64,000 nt of DNA from positions 1,046,887-1,110,886 of the forward strand of contig NZ_CP031310.1 of NCBI RefSeq assembly GCF_004799665.1, given 5' to 3'. Below, in pieces: positions 1-8,445 of this stretch (the stretch's first letter is position 1; each line of letters begins with the position of its first letter). Origin of the DNA: Halapricum salinum. GTDB taxonomy: Archaea; Halobacteriota; Halobacteria; Halobacteriales; Haloarculaceae. The notes below the pieces were generated by a model, which was given only the letters and a program-made list of their open reading frames with translations, did not search any database and was not told the origin of the DNA. Made by a program: the position numbers and the translations under genes.

Positions 1-596
1 TTCGGGTCGTCGTTGTACCACGCCGCGTCGCCGTCGCCCGCCACCGCGAACGTCGTCCGCTCGTCGACGATCTCGAAGTCGTCCTCGCCGTGGATCGTGT
101 ACCGCAAGCCGACGCCCTCTTCGAAGACGCGAATCGTGACCGTTACCGTTCGCTCGTCCTCGACGGTGACGGCCAGTTCGCGGTAGCGTTCGCGGATCTC
201 GCTGTAGCGTCCCCACGGCGGCTCCCAGGTCCGGTCGACGCTATCGGTCGCCGAGCCGAGGACGGTGGCGTCGGTCCCGAAGGTCGATCCGTCGGCGAAT
301 TCCAGGCCGAGTTCGGAGTCCTCGATGACGGGTTCGCCCGCGCGCTCGACTCGATAGGACAGCGCACCGTCGTCCGCGTCGAGCGTCACTGAGAGCGTTC
401 CGCCGGGTGACTGTATGGTCTGGGTCGTCGCAGTCGGGCCGGACGTAATCGGGTCGGGGTGGGAGATCTGCTGGCCGATCTCCTCGGGGGCGGTCGCCAT
501 CGCAGTCGGGAGTAGCGTCGCCCCGCCGGCAGCCGCGAGCGCTCCGAGAAAGGTCCGCCGACGAAGTGGTGATCGCTCCGCCTCGCGTGCGCACAT
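1..596 (-). CDS. GH97-type glycoside hydrolase (alpha-glucosidase/galactosidase family), N-terminal part
   Basis: Reading leftward from the ATG at 594-596, the frame stays open to the window edge (198 residues), so the catalytic barrel and C-terminus are missing. Residues 12-34 are a Tat signal (RRRTFLGAL, small hydrophobic run, A-M-A cleavage site), so the enzyme is predicted to be exported folded. What follows resembles the beta-sandwich N-terminal domain of family 97 enzymes: SPGGTLSVTL, LSYRVERAGEPV, SELGLEF, then WEPPWGRY and FEEGVGLRYTI. The known family cleaves alpha-glucosides or alpha-galactosides by inverting or retaining mechanisms; the subtype needs catalytic residues that lie outside the window. 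The assignment is by remembered family motifs. Confidence 0.75.
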   Translation of the reverse strand, partial: MCAREAERSPLRRRTFLGALAAAGGATLLPTAMATAPEEIGQQISHPDPITSGPTATTQTIQSPGGTLSVTLDADDGALSYRVERAGEPVIEDSELGLEFADGSTFGTDATVLGSATDSVDRTWEPPWGRYSEIRERYRELAVTVEDERTVTVTIRVFEEGVGLRYTIHGEDDFEIVDERTTFAVAGDGDAAWYNDDP

Positions 597-682
597 GGAG
601 CGAAATCTATCGGGCCGGTCCCAATAGCCTGTCGAAGTGCTGGAGGACAAACGACTTAGTAGAGGCCGACCTATCATCGCGC

Positions 683-967
683 ATGGCAGACAAACCACAG
701 TCTGGAGAGATCTTCGGCGTGCCGTACAACTTCGAGCGACCGAGTCTGCGCCGCCTGCTGTCCTCGTACTGGCAGCCCGGTGAGGGCATGCTCGTCAAGA
801 AGCCCTTCGGGATCGGCTACACGCTCAACCTGGCCAACTGGCGCTCGTGGATCGTGCTCGCGGCCGCCGGCGCCCTGCTCTACCAGGAACGCGGCAAGTC
901 CGAGGACAGCGAGTCCGAGGAGCTCGAAGACGAATCCGACGAGCCCGTCGAAGTCATCGTCGACTAG
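683..967 (+). CDS. DUF5808-type small membrane protein
   Basis: A 94-residue protein. I chose the ATG at 683 rather than an upstream start because the text before it has no domain-like composition and a TATA-like stretch (cttagta, about 654) sits about 28 bases upstream, suiting a leaderless start. Residues 10-52 (FGVPYNFERPSLRRL, WQPGEGMLVKKPFGIGYTLN) match the pattern I remember for DUF5808, followed by one hydrophobic segment (about 53-67) and a strongly acidic tail. Function unknown; probably an inner membrane protein with a cytoplasmic acidic end. Confidence 0.7.
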   Translation: MADKPQSGEIFGVPYNFERPSLRRLLSSYWQPGEGMLVKKPFGIGYTLNLANWRSWIVLAAAGALLYQERGKSEDSESEELEDESDEPVEVIVD

Positions 968-1027
968 CTGTTTCGTCCCGATCCGGATATCGACGTGTCT
1001 TTTTGAGCGCCCTCCCATCGAGCAGGC

Positions 1028-1672
1028 ATGCTGCATTTCGTCACGGGCAACGCCGGGAAAGTCCACGAGGTCCAGTCCCTGCTCGACGCCGAGGTCGAGC
1101 AGTTCGAGTTCGACTACACGGAGATCCAGAGTCAGGACCTGCGAGAGATTGCTGCCCGCGGGGCGCGCGAGGCCTACCGAGAGGTTGGCGAACCGGTCAT
1201 CGTCGACGACTCGGGGCTGTTCGTCGAGTCGCTCGACGGGTTCCCGGGACCCTATTCGGCGTACGTCGAGGATACCGTCGGCGTCGAACGGCTCTGGCGA
1301 CTCGTCGAACCCGAAGCCGACCACAGCGCAGCGTTCCGGGCGGTCGTCGCCTACTGCGACGGCGGGGAGTTCGAAGCAACGCCCGAACCGGTCGACCGTG
1401 GCGAGCGACGCGGCCCGGATCAGGCTGCCGCCGAGCGATCGAGCGCGACCACTGACGACCAGGTCGATGCGGACGACCTCTCGGTCAAGTTCTTCGAGGG
1501 GGTCGTCCCCGGCGAGATCGTCGCGCCGCGGGGCGACGGTGGGTTCGGCTACGATCCCATCTTCGAACACGGCGGCCAGACCTTCGCCGAGATGGACACC
1601 GAACAGAAAAACGCCGTCTCCCACCGCGGCCGCGCCCTCGCACGCTTTGCCGAGTGGTACGAGCAGTCCTGA
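1028..1672 (+). CDS. XTP/dITP pyrophosphatase (RdgB/HAM1 family)
   Basis: A 214-residue cytoplasmic house-cleaning enzyme that hydrolyses non-canonical purine NTPs (XTP, ITP, dITP) to monophosphate and pyrophosphate, preventing their incorporation. The family motifs are in order: TGNAGKVHE at residues 6-14 (substrate loop), DDSGL at 60-64 (metal site), FPGPYS at 72-77, GGFGYDPIF near 175 and SHRGRA near 200. Compared with the usual length of about 185-195 residues it carries an acidic, Ser/Thr-rich insertion around residues 118-155, a common style of halophilic surface loop. It stands alone between DUF5808 and the convergent maoC gene. Confidence 0.93.
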   Translation: MLHFVTGNAGKVHEVQSLLDAEVEQFEFDYTEIQSQDLREIAARGAREAYREVGEPVIVDDSGLFVESLDGFPGPYSAYVEDTVGVERLWRLVEPEADHSAAFRAVVAYCDGGEFEATPEPVDRGERRGPDQAAAERSSATTDDQVDADDLSVKFFEGVVPGEIVAPRGDGGFGYDPIFEHGGQTFAEMDTEQKNAVSHRGRALARFAEWYEQS

Positions 1673-1722
1673 TTCTCTCGAAGGAAACCAATCACGTAGT
1701 ATTCCGATACCGTCGAAGGAAA

Positions 1723-2316
1723 CTACTCGTCAGGTCGCTCGTCGATGAGGACGACGGCCTCGCCGTCGATGACGGCTTCTTCGCCGTCGGTGACGGTCGT
1801 CGTCAGCCGATACTGGTTGTGACCGAGGTCCTCGACGATCTCACACTCGGCGGTGACGCGGTCGCCGATCCGGACTGGGGCGTGGAATTCGAGGTCCTGA
1901 GAGAGGTAGATCGTGAGGCCGGGCAGGCGCGCGAGCGCGGCGCTGATGAGGCCGCCGACGAGTGTCCCGTGGGCGATCCGGCCCTTGAACCGTGTCTGTT
2001 CGGCGAACTCCTCGTCCAGATGGAGGGGGTTGGTGTCGCCGCTGGAGAGGGCGAACCGGCGGACGTCGGCGTCCGAGATCGTCTTCGAGAACTCGACACC
2101 GTCACCGACGCTGAGGTGATCCTCGGCGTCGACCGTGACGTGCCAGGTCGGCAGGTCCTCTTCGGCTTCGATCTCGGGTCCGCTGGCAGGGTCGTCGCTG
2201 CGAGCGCCGACGCCGAACGCAGCGAAGGCGGCCCGGTTGGCCTCCATCATGCTGTTTACGACGTGTGAGGAGGTTTCTGTCCAGGTGTTCAAAAGATCGT
2301 GAGGTTCCGAACTCAT
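1723..2316 (-). CDS. MaoC-like (R)-specific enoyl-CoA hydratase (PhaJ type)
   Basis: A 197-residue protein with a MaoC/hydratase-2 hot-dog domain in its C-terminal two thirds. SGDTNPLHLDEEFA carries the catalytic Asp and His, and the downstream HGTLVGGLIS helix is typical. Such enzymes convert (2E)-enoyl-CoA to (R)-3-hydroxyacyl-CoA, the substrate of PHA synthase. The start at the second in-frame Met (MSSEPHDLL) is preferred: a TATA-like TTTATTA on the minus strand at about 2340-2347 lies 26-30 bases upstream, giving a leaderless mRNA. The gene is divergent from phaR-P-E-C, so a role in monomer supply for the polymer is a strong inference from position. Confidence 0.85.
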   Translation of the reverse strand: MSSEPHDLLNTWTETSSHVVNSMMEANRAAFAAFGVGARSDDPASGPEIEAEEDLPTWHVTVDAEDHLSVGDGVEFSKTISDADVRRFALSSGDTNPLHLDEEFAEQTRFKGRIAHGTLVGGLISAALARLPGLTIYLSQDLEFHAPVRIGDRVTAECEIVEDLGHNQYRLTTTVTDGEEAVIDGEAVVLIDERPDE

Positions 2317-2546
2317 TGCAATGGCGTTTGGGACCACCGCTAATAAATCATGCCCCTGTGGGCCGTTCAGGTACAACAGCCGTGAAAATATCCCACGTGC
2401 GCGGTCTGCGTGCCGCCTCGGCGGCCCCAGACCGCTCGGCTCTGTGGCCCAGTTTGCGACTGGATGGTTTCTTTTGGTACTGAATGGTAGCAGATGGTAT
2501 TCAACGCAATCTTTATCTGTTTGGCGGGAGTATCTGTAGGTACGAG
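2317..2546. promoter_or_regulatory. Divergent promoter region between maoC/phaJ and phaRPEC
   Basis: This 230-base spacer holds a leftward TATA-like box (TTTATTA read on the minus strand, about 2340-2347) serving the hydratase gene, and a rightward box (tctttatctg, about 2509-2518) about 30 bases before the phaR ATG. The middle (2377-2500) has no open frame I trust. In Haloferax mediterranei the AbrB-type PhaR represses its own phaRP promoter; a PhaR site here is likely but I cannot assign a motif. Confidence 0.5.
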
Positions 2547-2861
2547 ATGACGGAGAGCAACGACGCGATGGACATGATGTGGCCGCCTGCGATGTGGAAA
2601 GAAATGCAGGAAGCCGGCGAGCAGGCCGTCGAACAGCAGCAACAGATGATGCAGCAGCTGTTCAGCGGCTCCGCGAGTGGGATGGACATGAGTAGTCTGG
2701 GCGCGATGCGCCAGTTGGCGACGTTCAAGACACGCGTCCAGAGCGGGGGGCGTATCAGCATCCCCGACGCCGAGCGCGAAGCCCTCGACATCGAGGAAGG
2801 CGACATCGTCCAGGCCGTCGTACTCCCCGTCAAACGTAACCGAGATGATACAAATGAGTGA
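2547..2861 (+). CDS. phaR: PhaR-type AbrB-domain regulator of PHA granule genes
   Basis: A 104-residue protein. The N-terminal half is Met/Gln-rich (MDMMWPPAMWKEMQ, QQQQMMQQ) and may touch granules or partner proteins. The C-terminal half is an AbrB/SpoVT swapped-hairpin DNA-binding domain (GGRISIPDAEREALDIEEGDIVQAVV). It is the first gene of phaR-phaP-phaE-phaC, the arrangement known from haloarchaea, where PhaR represses phaRP and is titrated by granules. The start at MTESND is chosen because it lies about 30 bases after the TATA-like box; an in-frame upstream ATG at 2484 would precede that box. The stop overlaps the start of phaP by 8 bases, so translation is probably coupled. Confidence 0.85.
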   Translation: MTESNDAMDMMWPPAMWKEMQEAGEQAVEQQQQMMQQLFSGSASGMDMSSLGAMRQLATFKTRVQSGGRISIPDAEREALDIEEGDIVQAVVLPVKRNRDDTNE

Positions 2862-3414
2862 CGCATACACCACGCCCGTAACGACCGCTTTCGAAATGCA
2901 GCGCCGCACGATCGAACAGAGCCAGCAGGCCTTCAAGCAGAGCCTGGCGTTCCAGCAGAACGTCAACCAGGCGATGCTCGACAGCCTCGACAGCCAGGAG
3001 TCGGCCCAGCGCCGTGGCGTCGAGCTAACCCAGACGATGTTCCACAGCTACCTCGACGCCGTCGAGGCCGCCGTCCCCGGTGTCGATAGTTCCGTCGAGG
3101 AGCTTCGCGCCACCGTCGACGAGCAGGTCGCGTTCCTGCTGGAGAACCACGAGGAGGCGTTCGACACCGTCGAGAGCGAGTTCGCCGAAGGCCTCGACGC
3201 CTACGACGAGCTTTCGGAGGACTACGTCGCCGCCCTGGACGAGCAGGTCGAACTGCTGGTCGAGGCCCACGAAGACCTCGAAGGCCAGTCCGTCGAGGCC
3301 GTCGAACAGCTCGCAGACCAGTTCGAGAACCTTCAGGAACAGGTCGAAGAGGTTCAAGAGCAGGTCCGTGACGTTCAGGAGCAGGCCGCCGAGGCCGTCG
3401 ACGTCGAAGCGTAA
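2854..3414 (+). CDS. phaP: PHA granule-associated phasin
   Basis: A 186-residue, acidic, almost wholly helical protein. The N-terminus (TTAFEMQRRTIEQSQQAFKQS) resembles phasins, and residues from about 125 onward form a heptad-rich coiled coil (LQEQVEEVQEQVRDVQEQA). Phasins coat the surface of polyhydroxyalkanoate granules, limit coalescence and recruit other granule proteins. No signal peptide or membrane segment is present. I prefer the ATG at 2854 (MSDAY), with 2845 (MIQMSDAY) as the alternative; both overlap phaR. Gene order and coiled-coil architecture support the assignment better than sequence conservation, which is weak in this family. Confidence 0.8.
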   Translation: MSDAYTTPVTTAFEMQRRTIEQSQQAFKQSLAFQQNVNQAMLDSLDSQESAQRRGVELTQTMFHSYLDAVEAAVPGVDSSVEELRATVDEQVAFLLENHEEAFDTVESEFAEGLDAYDELSEDYVAALDEQVELLVEAHEDLEGQSVEAVEQLADQFENLQEQVEEVQEQVRDVQEQAAEAVDVEA

Positions 3415-3453
3415 AACCGCCGTTTTTTCTTTGCGCACGCACGAGATACACCC

Positions 3454-3999
3454 ATGAGCGATACAAACGACGTACAAGAGGAGTGGAGTCGAATGGTCGA
3501 ACAGATGAACGACGCGGTCGCGGACTCCGTCGAGCAGAACATGCAGGCCCAGGCGGCCTTCATGGAGTCGTGGGCCGACGCCGTCGAGGATTCGGTCCCC
3601 GAAGAGGACGTCCTCGCGGAGGGAATGCAGGGCTACAACAAGGCCTACGAGGTCTGGATGGACGCCGCCGAGCGGATGTTCGAGCGATCCACCGACGCCG
3701 CCCAGGGCGAGGACGTCGAACCCAGCGAGTTCCGCGACATCTGGCTGCAGTCGGCCAACGAGGCCTTCAAAGAAGTGATGGGTACGTCCGCCTTTGCCGC
3801 CGCGAACGGCCAGCTCGTCGAGTCCATGCTGGAGATGCGCCAGGAGGCCGACGAGATCGGCCAGGACACGATCTCCCAGCTCGGCTTCCCGACTCGCGAC
3901 GACATGGACGAGGTCGGCGAGCGCCTCGTCGAACTCGAGCGCCGCCAGCAGGCAGTCGAACAGAAGCTCGACCGCGTCCTCGACGCCCTCGAGGAGTGA
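3454..3999 (+). CDS. phaE: Class III PHA synthase subunit PhaE
   Basis: A 181-residue acidic helical protein directly before phaC, starting 39 bases after phaP. It has the layout of haloarchaeal PhaE: an N-terminal helix region ([20 protein letters not shown]), a central [10 protein letters not shown] segment, and a C-terminal coiled coil ([28 protein letters not shown]). Haloarchaeal PhaE is shorter than bacterial PhaE (about 350 residues). In class III synthases PhaE has no catalytic residues but is needed for PhaC activity, forming the PhaEC complex on the nascent granule. Confidence 0.9.
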   Translation: MSDTNDVQEEWSRMVEQMNDAVADSVEQNMQAQAAFMESWADAVEDSVPEEDVLAEGMQGYNKAYEVWMDAAERMFERSTDAAQGEDVEPSEFRDIWLQSANEAFKEVMGTSAFAAANGQLVESMLEMRQEADEIGQDTISQLGFPTRDDMDEVGERLVELERRQQAVEQKLDRVLDALEE

Positions 4000-4006
4000 T
4001 CTCGCC

Positions 4007-5374
4007 ATGATGAATCCGCTCAGTGCGGCCCTGGACATGCAACGCCAGGGCCTGGAAGCGATGACGGGCGCCAGCGAGAAGAGTCAGGTCCTCGACGACC
4101 GCATGGAGACCCTCGAGAGCGTCGAGGTCGGCGAGACGCCCAGCGAGGTCGTCTACACCGAGAACAAGCTCGAACTGCTGCACTACAAGCCCGAGGACGC
4201 CGGTATCGAGGTTCCCGACGACGAGAAAGAGCCCGTGCCGATCCTGATCATCTACGCGCTGATCAACCGGCCGTACATCCTCGACCTGCAGCCCTCCCGC
4301 TCCGTGGTCCGACGCCTGCTCGAAGCCGGCCACGACGTCTACCTCATCGACTGGAACGAGCCGACCCGACTCGATCAGCACCTCACGCTCGACGACTACG
4401 TCAACCGCTACATCGAGAACTGCGTGAACGAGGTCGCCGAGCGCTCCGGCCAGGATTCGATCAACATCCTCGGGTACTGCATGGGCGGCACCATGTCGAC
4501 GATGTACGCCGCACTCCACCCCGAGAAGGTCAACGCGCTCGGCCTGATGGCCGCCGGTCTCTGCTTCGACCAGACCGGCGGGATGCTCGAAATCTGGGGC
4601 GACCAGGAACACTACGATCCCGAACTACTGACCGAGACCTACGGGAACGTCCCATCGGAGATGCTCGACGTCGGCTTCGCGCTGATGGACCCCGTCAACA
4701 ACTACGTCTCCAAGTACATCCGGCTGTACGACAACCTCGAGAACGAGGGCTTCGTCGAGAACTTCGCCCGGATGGAGAAGTGGCTCGGTGACGGCGTCGA
4801 CGTCGCCGGTGCCGCCTACGAGCAGTTCCTCGAAGACATCTACCAGGAGAACAAGCTCTACAAGAACGAACTCGAACTCGACGGGAAACACGTCGACCTC
4901 GGGAAGCTGGAGATGCCGATCCTCCAGATCATCGGCGAGTACGACCACCTCATCCCGCCGGGCGCCTCCAAACCGTTCAACGAGGTCGTCCCGAGCGAGG
5001 ACGTCCGGACGATCGAGTACTCGACCGGCCACATCGGCCTGTCGGTCTCCTCCTCGTCCCACGAGAACGTCTGGCCCGAGGTCTGTGACTGGTACGCCGC
5101 ACGCAACGAGGGCGGTCCCGACCACGTCGAACCCGACGAACCCGACCTCGACGCGTCCACCGACGAGGCCGTCGAGGCCGAAGAAGCCGAAGACATCGCG
5201 GAAGCCGCCGACGTCGAGAGCGTCGCCGGCATCGGCCCGACCTACGCCGAGCGCCTCCACGAGGCCGGCATCGAGACCACCGAGGATCTCTACGAGAGCG
5301 ACGTCGACCACGTCGTCGAGGTCTCGCAGGCCTCTCGCAGCCGCGTCGAAGACTGGTTCGAGCAGGTCCAATAG
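4007..5374 (+). CDS. phaC: Class III PHA synthase catalytic subunit PhaC, with C-terminal helix-hairpin-helix-like extension
   Basis: A 455-residue alpha/beta-hydrolase-fold enzyme that polymerises (R)-3-hydroxyacyl-CoA. The lipase-like box is GYCMGG with nucleophile Cys158; the other triad members are Asp313 (EYDHLIPP) and His342 (TGHIGLSV). The start at [11 protein letters not shown] lies 7 bases after the phaE stop. Residues from about 345 to 400 are an acidic linker. Residues about 400-455 ([20 protein letters not shown], then TEDLYES and [10 protein letters not shown]) look like a helix-hairpin-helix domain of the kind found in DNA-binding or polymerase-associated proteins. Bacterial PhaC of class III ends near 350-360 residues; haloarchaeal PhaC proteins are known to be longer. 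Confidence 0.96.
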   Translation: MMNPLSAALDMQRQGLEAMTGASEKSQVLDDRMETLESVEVGETPSEVVYTENKLELLHYKPEDAGIEVPDDEKEPVPILIIYALINRPYILDLQPSRSVVRRLLEAGHDVYLIDWNEPTRLDQHLTLDDYVNRYIENCVNEVAERSGQDSINILGYCMGGTMSTMYAALHPEKVNALGLMAAGLCFDQTGGMLEIWGDQEHYDPELLTETYGNVPSEMLDVGFALMDPVNNYVSKYIRLYDNLENEGFVENFARMEKWLGDGVDVAGAAYEQFLEDIYQENKLYKNELELDGKHVDLGKLEMPILQIIGEYDHLIPPGASKPFNEVVPSEDVRTIEYSTGHIGLSVSSSSHENVWPEVCDWYAARNEGGPDHVEPDEPDLDASTDEAVEAEEAEDIAEAADVESVAGIGPTYAERLHEAGIETTEDLYESDVDHVVEVSQASRSRVEDWFEQVQ

Positions 5375-5424
5375 GACCACTCGCGTCACTCATTCTTTTG
5401 TCACCGCGTCCCGGAGCCACGGCT

Positions 5425-5868
5425 ATGCGTGTTTCCGTCATCGGGAGTTCGAGCGTCACCAACGAGCACTACGCCACCGCCCGCGAGGTCGGGCGGCTGC
5501 TAGGCGAGCGCGGCCACGAGATCGTCTGTGGCGGCCGCACAGGGGTGATGGAAGCAGTCTGTCGCGGCGGCCAGGAGACGGGGGCGCACACCATCGGTAT
5601 CCTCCCGGGCGAGCACCGGAGCCAGGCCAACGAGTACGTCGAGACGGCCATCGCCACAGGGCTCGGAAACGCCCGGAACGCGCTCGTGGCGCTGAACGGT
5701 GACGCCGCCATCGCAGTCGACGGCTCGACGGGCACGCTCTCGGAGATTGCCCTCTCGCTCGACCGCGGGATTCCTGTCGCGGGGCTGGATAGCTACGAGA
5801 TCGAGGGCGTCGAGAGCGTCGCGACGCCTCAGGAGGCCGTCGACTACGTCGAGAGCGCGCGGGATTAG
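5425..5868 (+). CDS. TIGR00725/LOG-like Rossmann-fold protein
   Basis: A 147-residue protein with a nucleotide-binding Rossmann fold: VIGSSS at the N-terminus, CGGRTGVMEAVCRGG in the middle, and a DGSTGTLSE motif that corresponds to the PGGxGTxxE signature of the LOG (lysine decarboxylase-like) superfamily. Family members hydrolyse nucleoside monophosphates or bind nucleotides; the TIGR00725 branch has no proven function. Here the first residues of the PGGxGT motif are replaced (DGSTGT), so activity should not be assumed. It follows phaC by 50 bases but does not obviously belong to the PHA operon. Confidence 0.75.
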   Translation: MRVSVIGSSSVTNEHYATAREVGRLLGERGHEIVCGGRTGVMEAVCRGGQETGAHTIGILPGEHRSQANEYVETAIATGLGNARNALVALNGDAAIAVDGSTGTLSEIALSLDRGIPVAGLDSYEIEGVESVATPQEAVDYVESARD

Positions 5869-5953
5869 CGCCTGGTGGCGACTGGTAATTGTGTGGTTCT
5901 TCGGATCTGCCTACAGACGCCACCGATAAGGCCCGGGCGGCCGAACCACCGGT

Positions 5954-6076
5954 ATGGTCGTCGATCGCAACGAAGCCGTCTCCACCGAGGACGACGAGGA
6001 GGAAGACGGCGATCCTTCGCTACTCGAGCGAGTCAAGAACTACTACCGAAGCGTCTTCTCTCCCGCTCGATACTGA
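5954..6076 (+). CDS. Small acidic hypothetical protein (40 aa)
   Basis: A short frame (ATG at 5954, stop TGA at 6074-6076) coding 40 residues: a run of Glu/Asp (STEDDEEEDGD) then a basic-aromatic helix (LLERVKNYYRSVFSPARY). The composition is that of real haloarchaeal small proteins rather than an antisense shadow, and it fills a gap with no other gene. No family recognised. Confidence 0.5.
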   Translation: MVVDRNEAVSTEDDEEEDGDPSLLERVKNYYRSVFSPARY

Positions 6077-6118
6077 GGCGCAACGGCGAGAACGAAGCTG
6101 TCGAAAGCGACGGCGTCG

Positions 6119-6253
6119 CTATTCCCACTCGGTATAGCCGCACTTTCCACAGTGCAGGCGGTCGCCGTGGTCGGCGAGGAACGAGTCGCCACAGCGGGGA
6201 CACTGTTCGCGGTCGCTGGTGCCGTCGTCGTTGTAGAGTTCGTGTCGGGGCAT
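6119..6253 (-). CDS. rps27ae: 30S ribosomal protein S27ae
   Basis: A 44-residue zinc-ribbon ribosomal protein. The two Cys pairs CPRCG and CGKCGY are spaced as in archaeal S27ae, and the protein ends YTEWE. It starts one base after the stop of the S24e gene, the conserved archaeal S24e-S27ae pair, so the two are surely cotranscribed. It is only 45 codons long and easily missed in automated calls. Confidence 0.95.
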   Translation of the reverse strand: MPRHELYNDDGTSDREQCPRCGDSFLADHGDRLHCGKCGYTEWE

Positions 6254-6254
6254 C

Positions 6255-6563
6255 TTATGCCTCCTCGGCCTCGCTGTCGCCGTCGGCGGTGATCTTGTTG
6301 CGTTCGAGCATGTGCTCCTGCTCGACGTCCAGGGCGGCCTCGGGACTGTCGTAGACCTTCGCGTAGCCGACGGTCTTGCGCATGCCGAACTTCGTGTCCA
6401 GCTTGTGGACGACGACTTCCGCGGAGTCTTTGTTCAGTTTCGCGGCCAGCGAATCTCGGACAGAGAGCCGCGACGGCGTCGCTTCGTCGTGGACGACCTC
6501 GAAGCGGACGTCCGTCCGGTGCAACATTGGATTCTCGTCTTGCTCGATAATATCGACTTCCAT
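6255..6563 (-). CDS. rps24e: 30S ribosomal protein S24e
   Basis: A 102-residue small-subunit protein. The N-terminus [23 protein letters not shown] and the core [17 protein letters not shown] are characteristic of S24e. The start is set at MEVD; the frame is open further upstream but that stretch is arginine-rich shadow. The acidic C-terminal tail ([10 protein letters not shown]) is typical of halophiles. First gene of the S24e-S27ae pair. Confidence 0.96.
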   Translation of the reverse strand: MEVDIIEQDENPMLHRTDVRFEVVHDEATPSRLSVRDSLAAKLNKDSAEVVVHKLDTKFGMRKTVGYAKVYDSPEAALDVEQEHMLERNKITADGDSEAEEA

Positions 6564-6670
6564 GGTTCGTTGCCCATATCTACCCCTCGAAACGCCTAAA
6601 AGGATTTCGAAGCCGCCGACAGCCCCGTCTCGCCCCAAAACCCAAGTTTCGTGCCAACGTATACCACAAT

Positions 6671-6943
6671 ATGGCCGCGGCCTGGCTGTGGGTCCTGCTG
6701 TACGTGCTCGCGTTCGTCGCGTTCCAGTTGCTGCTCTATCGGTACCTCCAGCGCGGGAGCGGGCCCACGGTCGAACAGGCCGCCCCGGACTACGGCGAGG
6801 GCGAGTCAGCGCCACAGCGGCCCGCCCAGTCGGCCGTCGAGGCCGACGATCAGGAGGGTGTTCGCTGTCGCCACTGCGGGACTCTCAACGATGGCGAGTC
6901 ATCCTACACGTTCTGCCGGGAGTGTGCCGAACGGCTGCAGTGA
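6671..6943 (+). CDS. Membrane-anchored zinc-ribbon protein
   Basis: A 90-residue protein. Residues 3-24 form one hydrophobic membrane segment (AAWLWVLLYVLAFVAFQLLLY), then an acidic/Gln-rich linker, then a C-terminal zinc ribbon with Cys pairs CRHC and FCREC near residues 66-86. Such anchored zinc ribbons are common in haloarchaea and of unknown role. It is divergent from S24e across 107 bases. Confidence 0.7.
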   Translation: MAAAWLWVLLYVLAFVAFQLLLYRYLQRGSGPTVEQAAPDYGEGESAPQRPAQSAVEADDQEGVRCRHCGTLNDGESSYTFCRECAERLQ

Positions 6944-6977
6944 CAGCAGATAAGTACGCCGGACACCAGCGACGGGT

Positions 6978-7682
6978 ATGCGCGCGATCGCCATCAACGT
7001 CGGCGCGAACACCAACGAGCCCGGTTTTCGCGGGCCGGTTACTGGGGACGGGCGCTTCACGTATCTCCCGATCCCGGAGTCGAAACCGACCCGCGAGTCC
7101 GTGCCGACCTACGGCGATCTCGATCCGCAGTTGGATTTCGACGTTCCCGAGCATGTCCACGAGACGCCTGTACATCTCGACCCGGAGTTCGCTGGCTATC
7201 CCGGTTGTGAGCGCTACACCTACGGCGACGAACACGGCGTGAAGGCCGGCCCGCTCTCGACGCTCGAACCCGGCGACTATCTCTTCTTCTACGCGACGCT
7301 CACAGTCGAAGAGGCGGCCAACTGGCTCCCGCCGACGTGGGGCGCGTTCGTGATCGGGCACTTCCGGCTGGCTCGCGAGCCCACGAGTAGTGACGCACTC
7401 GGCGAGGACGAGCGAGCGGTCTTCGCGAACAACGCCCACCAGAAGCGCGACCAGCCCGACGCAGCGGTCCTGATCGAAGGCGAGCCCGACGAGTCGGCGC
7501 TGTACGATCGGGCGATCCCGCTGAGTACGCCCGAGGCCGGCACGAGCGCGAACCGACTGGTGACCGAGTATTCCAGTGATTCCGGGAAGGGACCGTGGTG
7601 GCGTCGCGTCCTCCGGTACGAGACAGGGGGAACCGAGCGACTGCTGGACGCTCGGCGTGAGGAATGGACGCCGTCCCGGTGA
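6978..7682 (+). CDS. Nucleotide modification associated domain 3 (Nmad3)-like protein
   Basis: A 234-residue soluble protein. The opening (MRAIAINVGANTNEPGFRGPV, DGRFTYLPIPES), the motif VHLDPEF, the Y-x-YGD element and LEPGDYLFFYATL resemble proteins I remember as Nmad3, a domain proposed from genome context to act in synthesis or reading of modified nucleotides. No biochemical activity is established. It follows the zinc-ribbon gene by 34 bases and precedes a RAD55-type ATPase. The domain name is from memory and is the uncertain part; the gene itself is secure. Confidence 0.55.
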   Translation: MRAIAINVGANTNEPGFRGPVTGDGRFTYLPIPESKPTRESVPTYGDLDPQLDFDVPEHVHETPVHLDPEFAGYPGCERYTYGDEHGVKAGPLSTLEPGDYLFFYATLTVEEAANWLPPTWGAFVIGHFRLAREPTSSDALGEDERAVFANNAHQKRDQPDAAVLIEGEPDESALYDRAIPLSTPEAGTSANRLVTEYSSDSGKGPWWRRVLRYETGGTERLLDARREEWTPSR

Positions 7683-7757
7683 TCGTCCCCACGAGAGTTA
7701 TCAGCCCTGAGAACGGTGAGGAAACATCTATGACTGGCGGCGACCCTCTTTGTGGAT

Positions 7758-8444
7758 ATGCGCGTTTCGAGCGGCGTTCCGGGGTTCGACGAACTCGTCC
7801 AGGGGGGGCTGTTGCCACGGCGGCTCTACGTCGTCAGCGGCCCACCTGGCAGCGGGAAGACGACCTTCTCCTCGCAATTTATCACCCAGGGCGCAAAGCA
7901 AGGCGAGAACTGCCTGTACGTGACGATGCACGAGACGAAAGAGGAACTGATGCAGGACATGGCCGGCTTCGACTTCGGCTTCGACAAGGCCATGCAGTCC
8001 GACGCCGTTCAATTCCTGAATCTCGTGACCGAGAGCGGCAAGCGCACCATCACACAGTTCGGTCATGAAGGTGGGCTGACGAATCGCCTCGTGGCTTTCC
8101 TCGATTCGAACGATATCGATCGGGCCGTGATCGACTCCACGATGCTCTTGCAGCACTTCTTCTCGGACGCGAACCAGGAGATCACGGGCTTTCTCTCCGC
8201 CCTCAAGCAGACCGACGCGACGATCCTGCTCATCTCGGAGATGACCGATCCCACGGCGTATTCGGACGAACACTACCTCGCACACGGGGTCATCTTCTTC
8301 CACAACTATCTGGAGTCGGGCGGGATGACCCGCGGGATTCAGGTCATCAAGATGCGCGGGACGGCAATCGACTGTGACATCCGTCACATATCGTTCAGTG
8401 ACCGCGGCTTGACGGTCGATCCGGACACGAAACTCCAGGGGTAG
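7758..8444 (+). CDS. RAD55/KaiC-like ATPase (haloarchaeal HTR-like protein)
   Basis: A 228-residue single RecA-fold ATPase: Walker A GPPGSGKTT at about residues 27-35, and a hydrophobic strand ending in Asp (DIDRAVIDST) as Walker B. The start VSSGVPGFDELVQGGL is the usual KaiC/GvpD entry motif. Such proteins are often annotated HTR-like in haloarchaea and sit near signalling genes; they are not the RadA/RadB recombinases. ATG at 7758 is used, with GTG at 7752 as the alternative. It is one base from the next gene, so the two form an operon. Confidence 0.8.
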   Translation: MRVSSGVPGFDELVQGGLLPRRLYVVSGPPGSGKTTFSSQFITQGAKQGENCLYVTMHETKEELMQDMAGFDFGFDKAMQSDAVQFLNLVTESGKRTITQFGHEGGLTNRLVAFLDSNDIDRAVIDSTMLLQHFFSDANQEITGFLSALKQTDATILLISEMTDPTAYSDEHYLAHGVIFFHNYLESGGMTRGIQVIKMRGTAIDCDIRHISFSDRGLTVDPDTKLQG

Positions 8445-8445
8445 C

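Noticed and set aside
241-627. Open frames on both strands (minus 241-594, plus 415-627) as genes
   Set aside because: They are shadows of the GH97 gene, whose frame has the Tat signal and family motifs; the shadows are Arg/Ser-rich without domain features.
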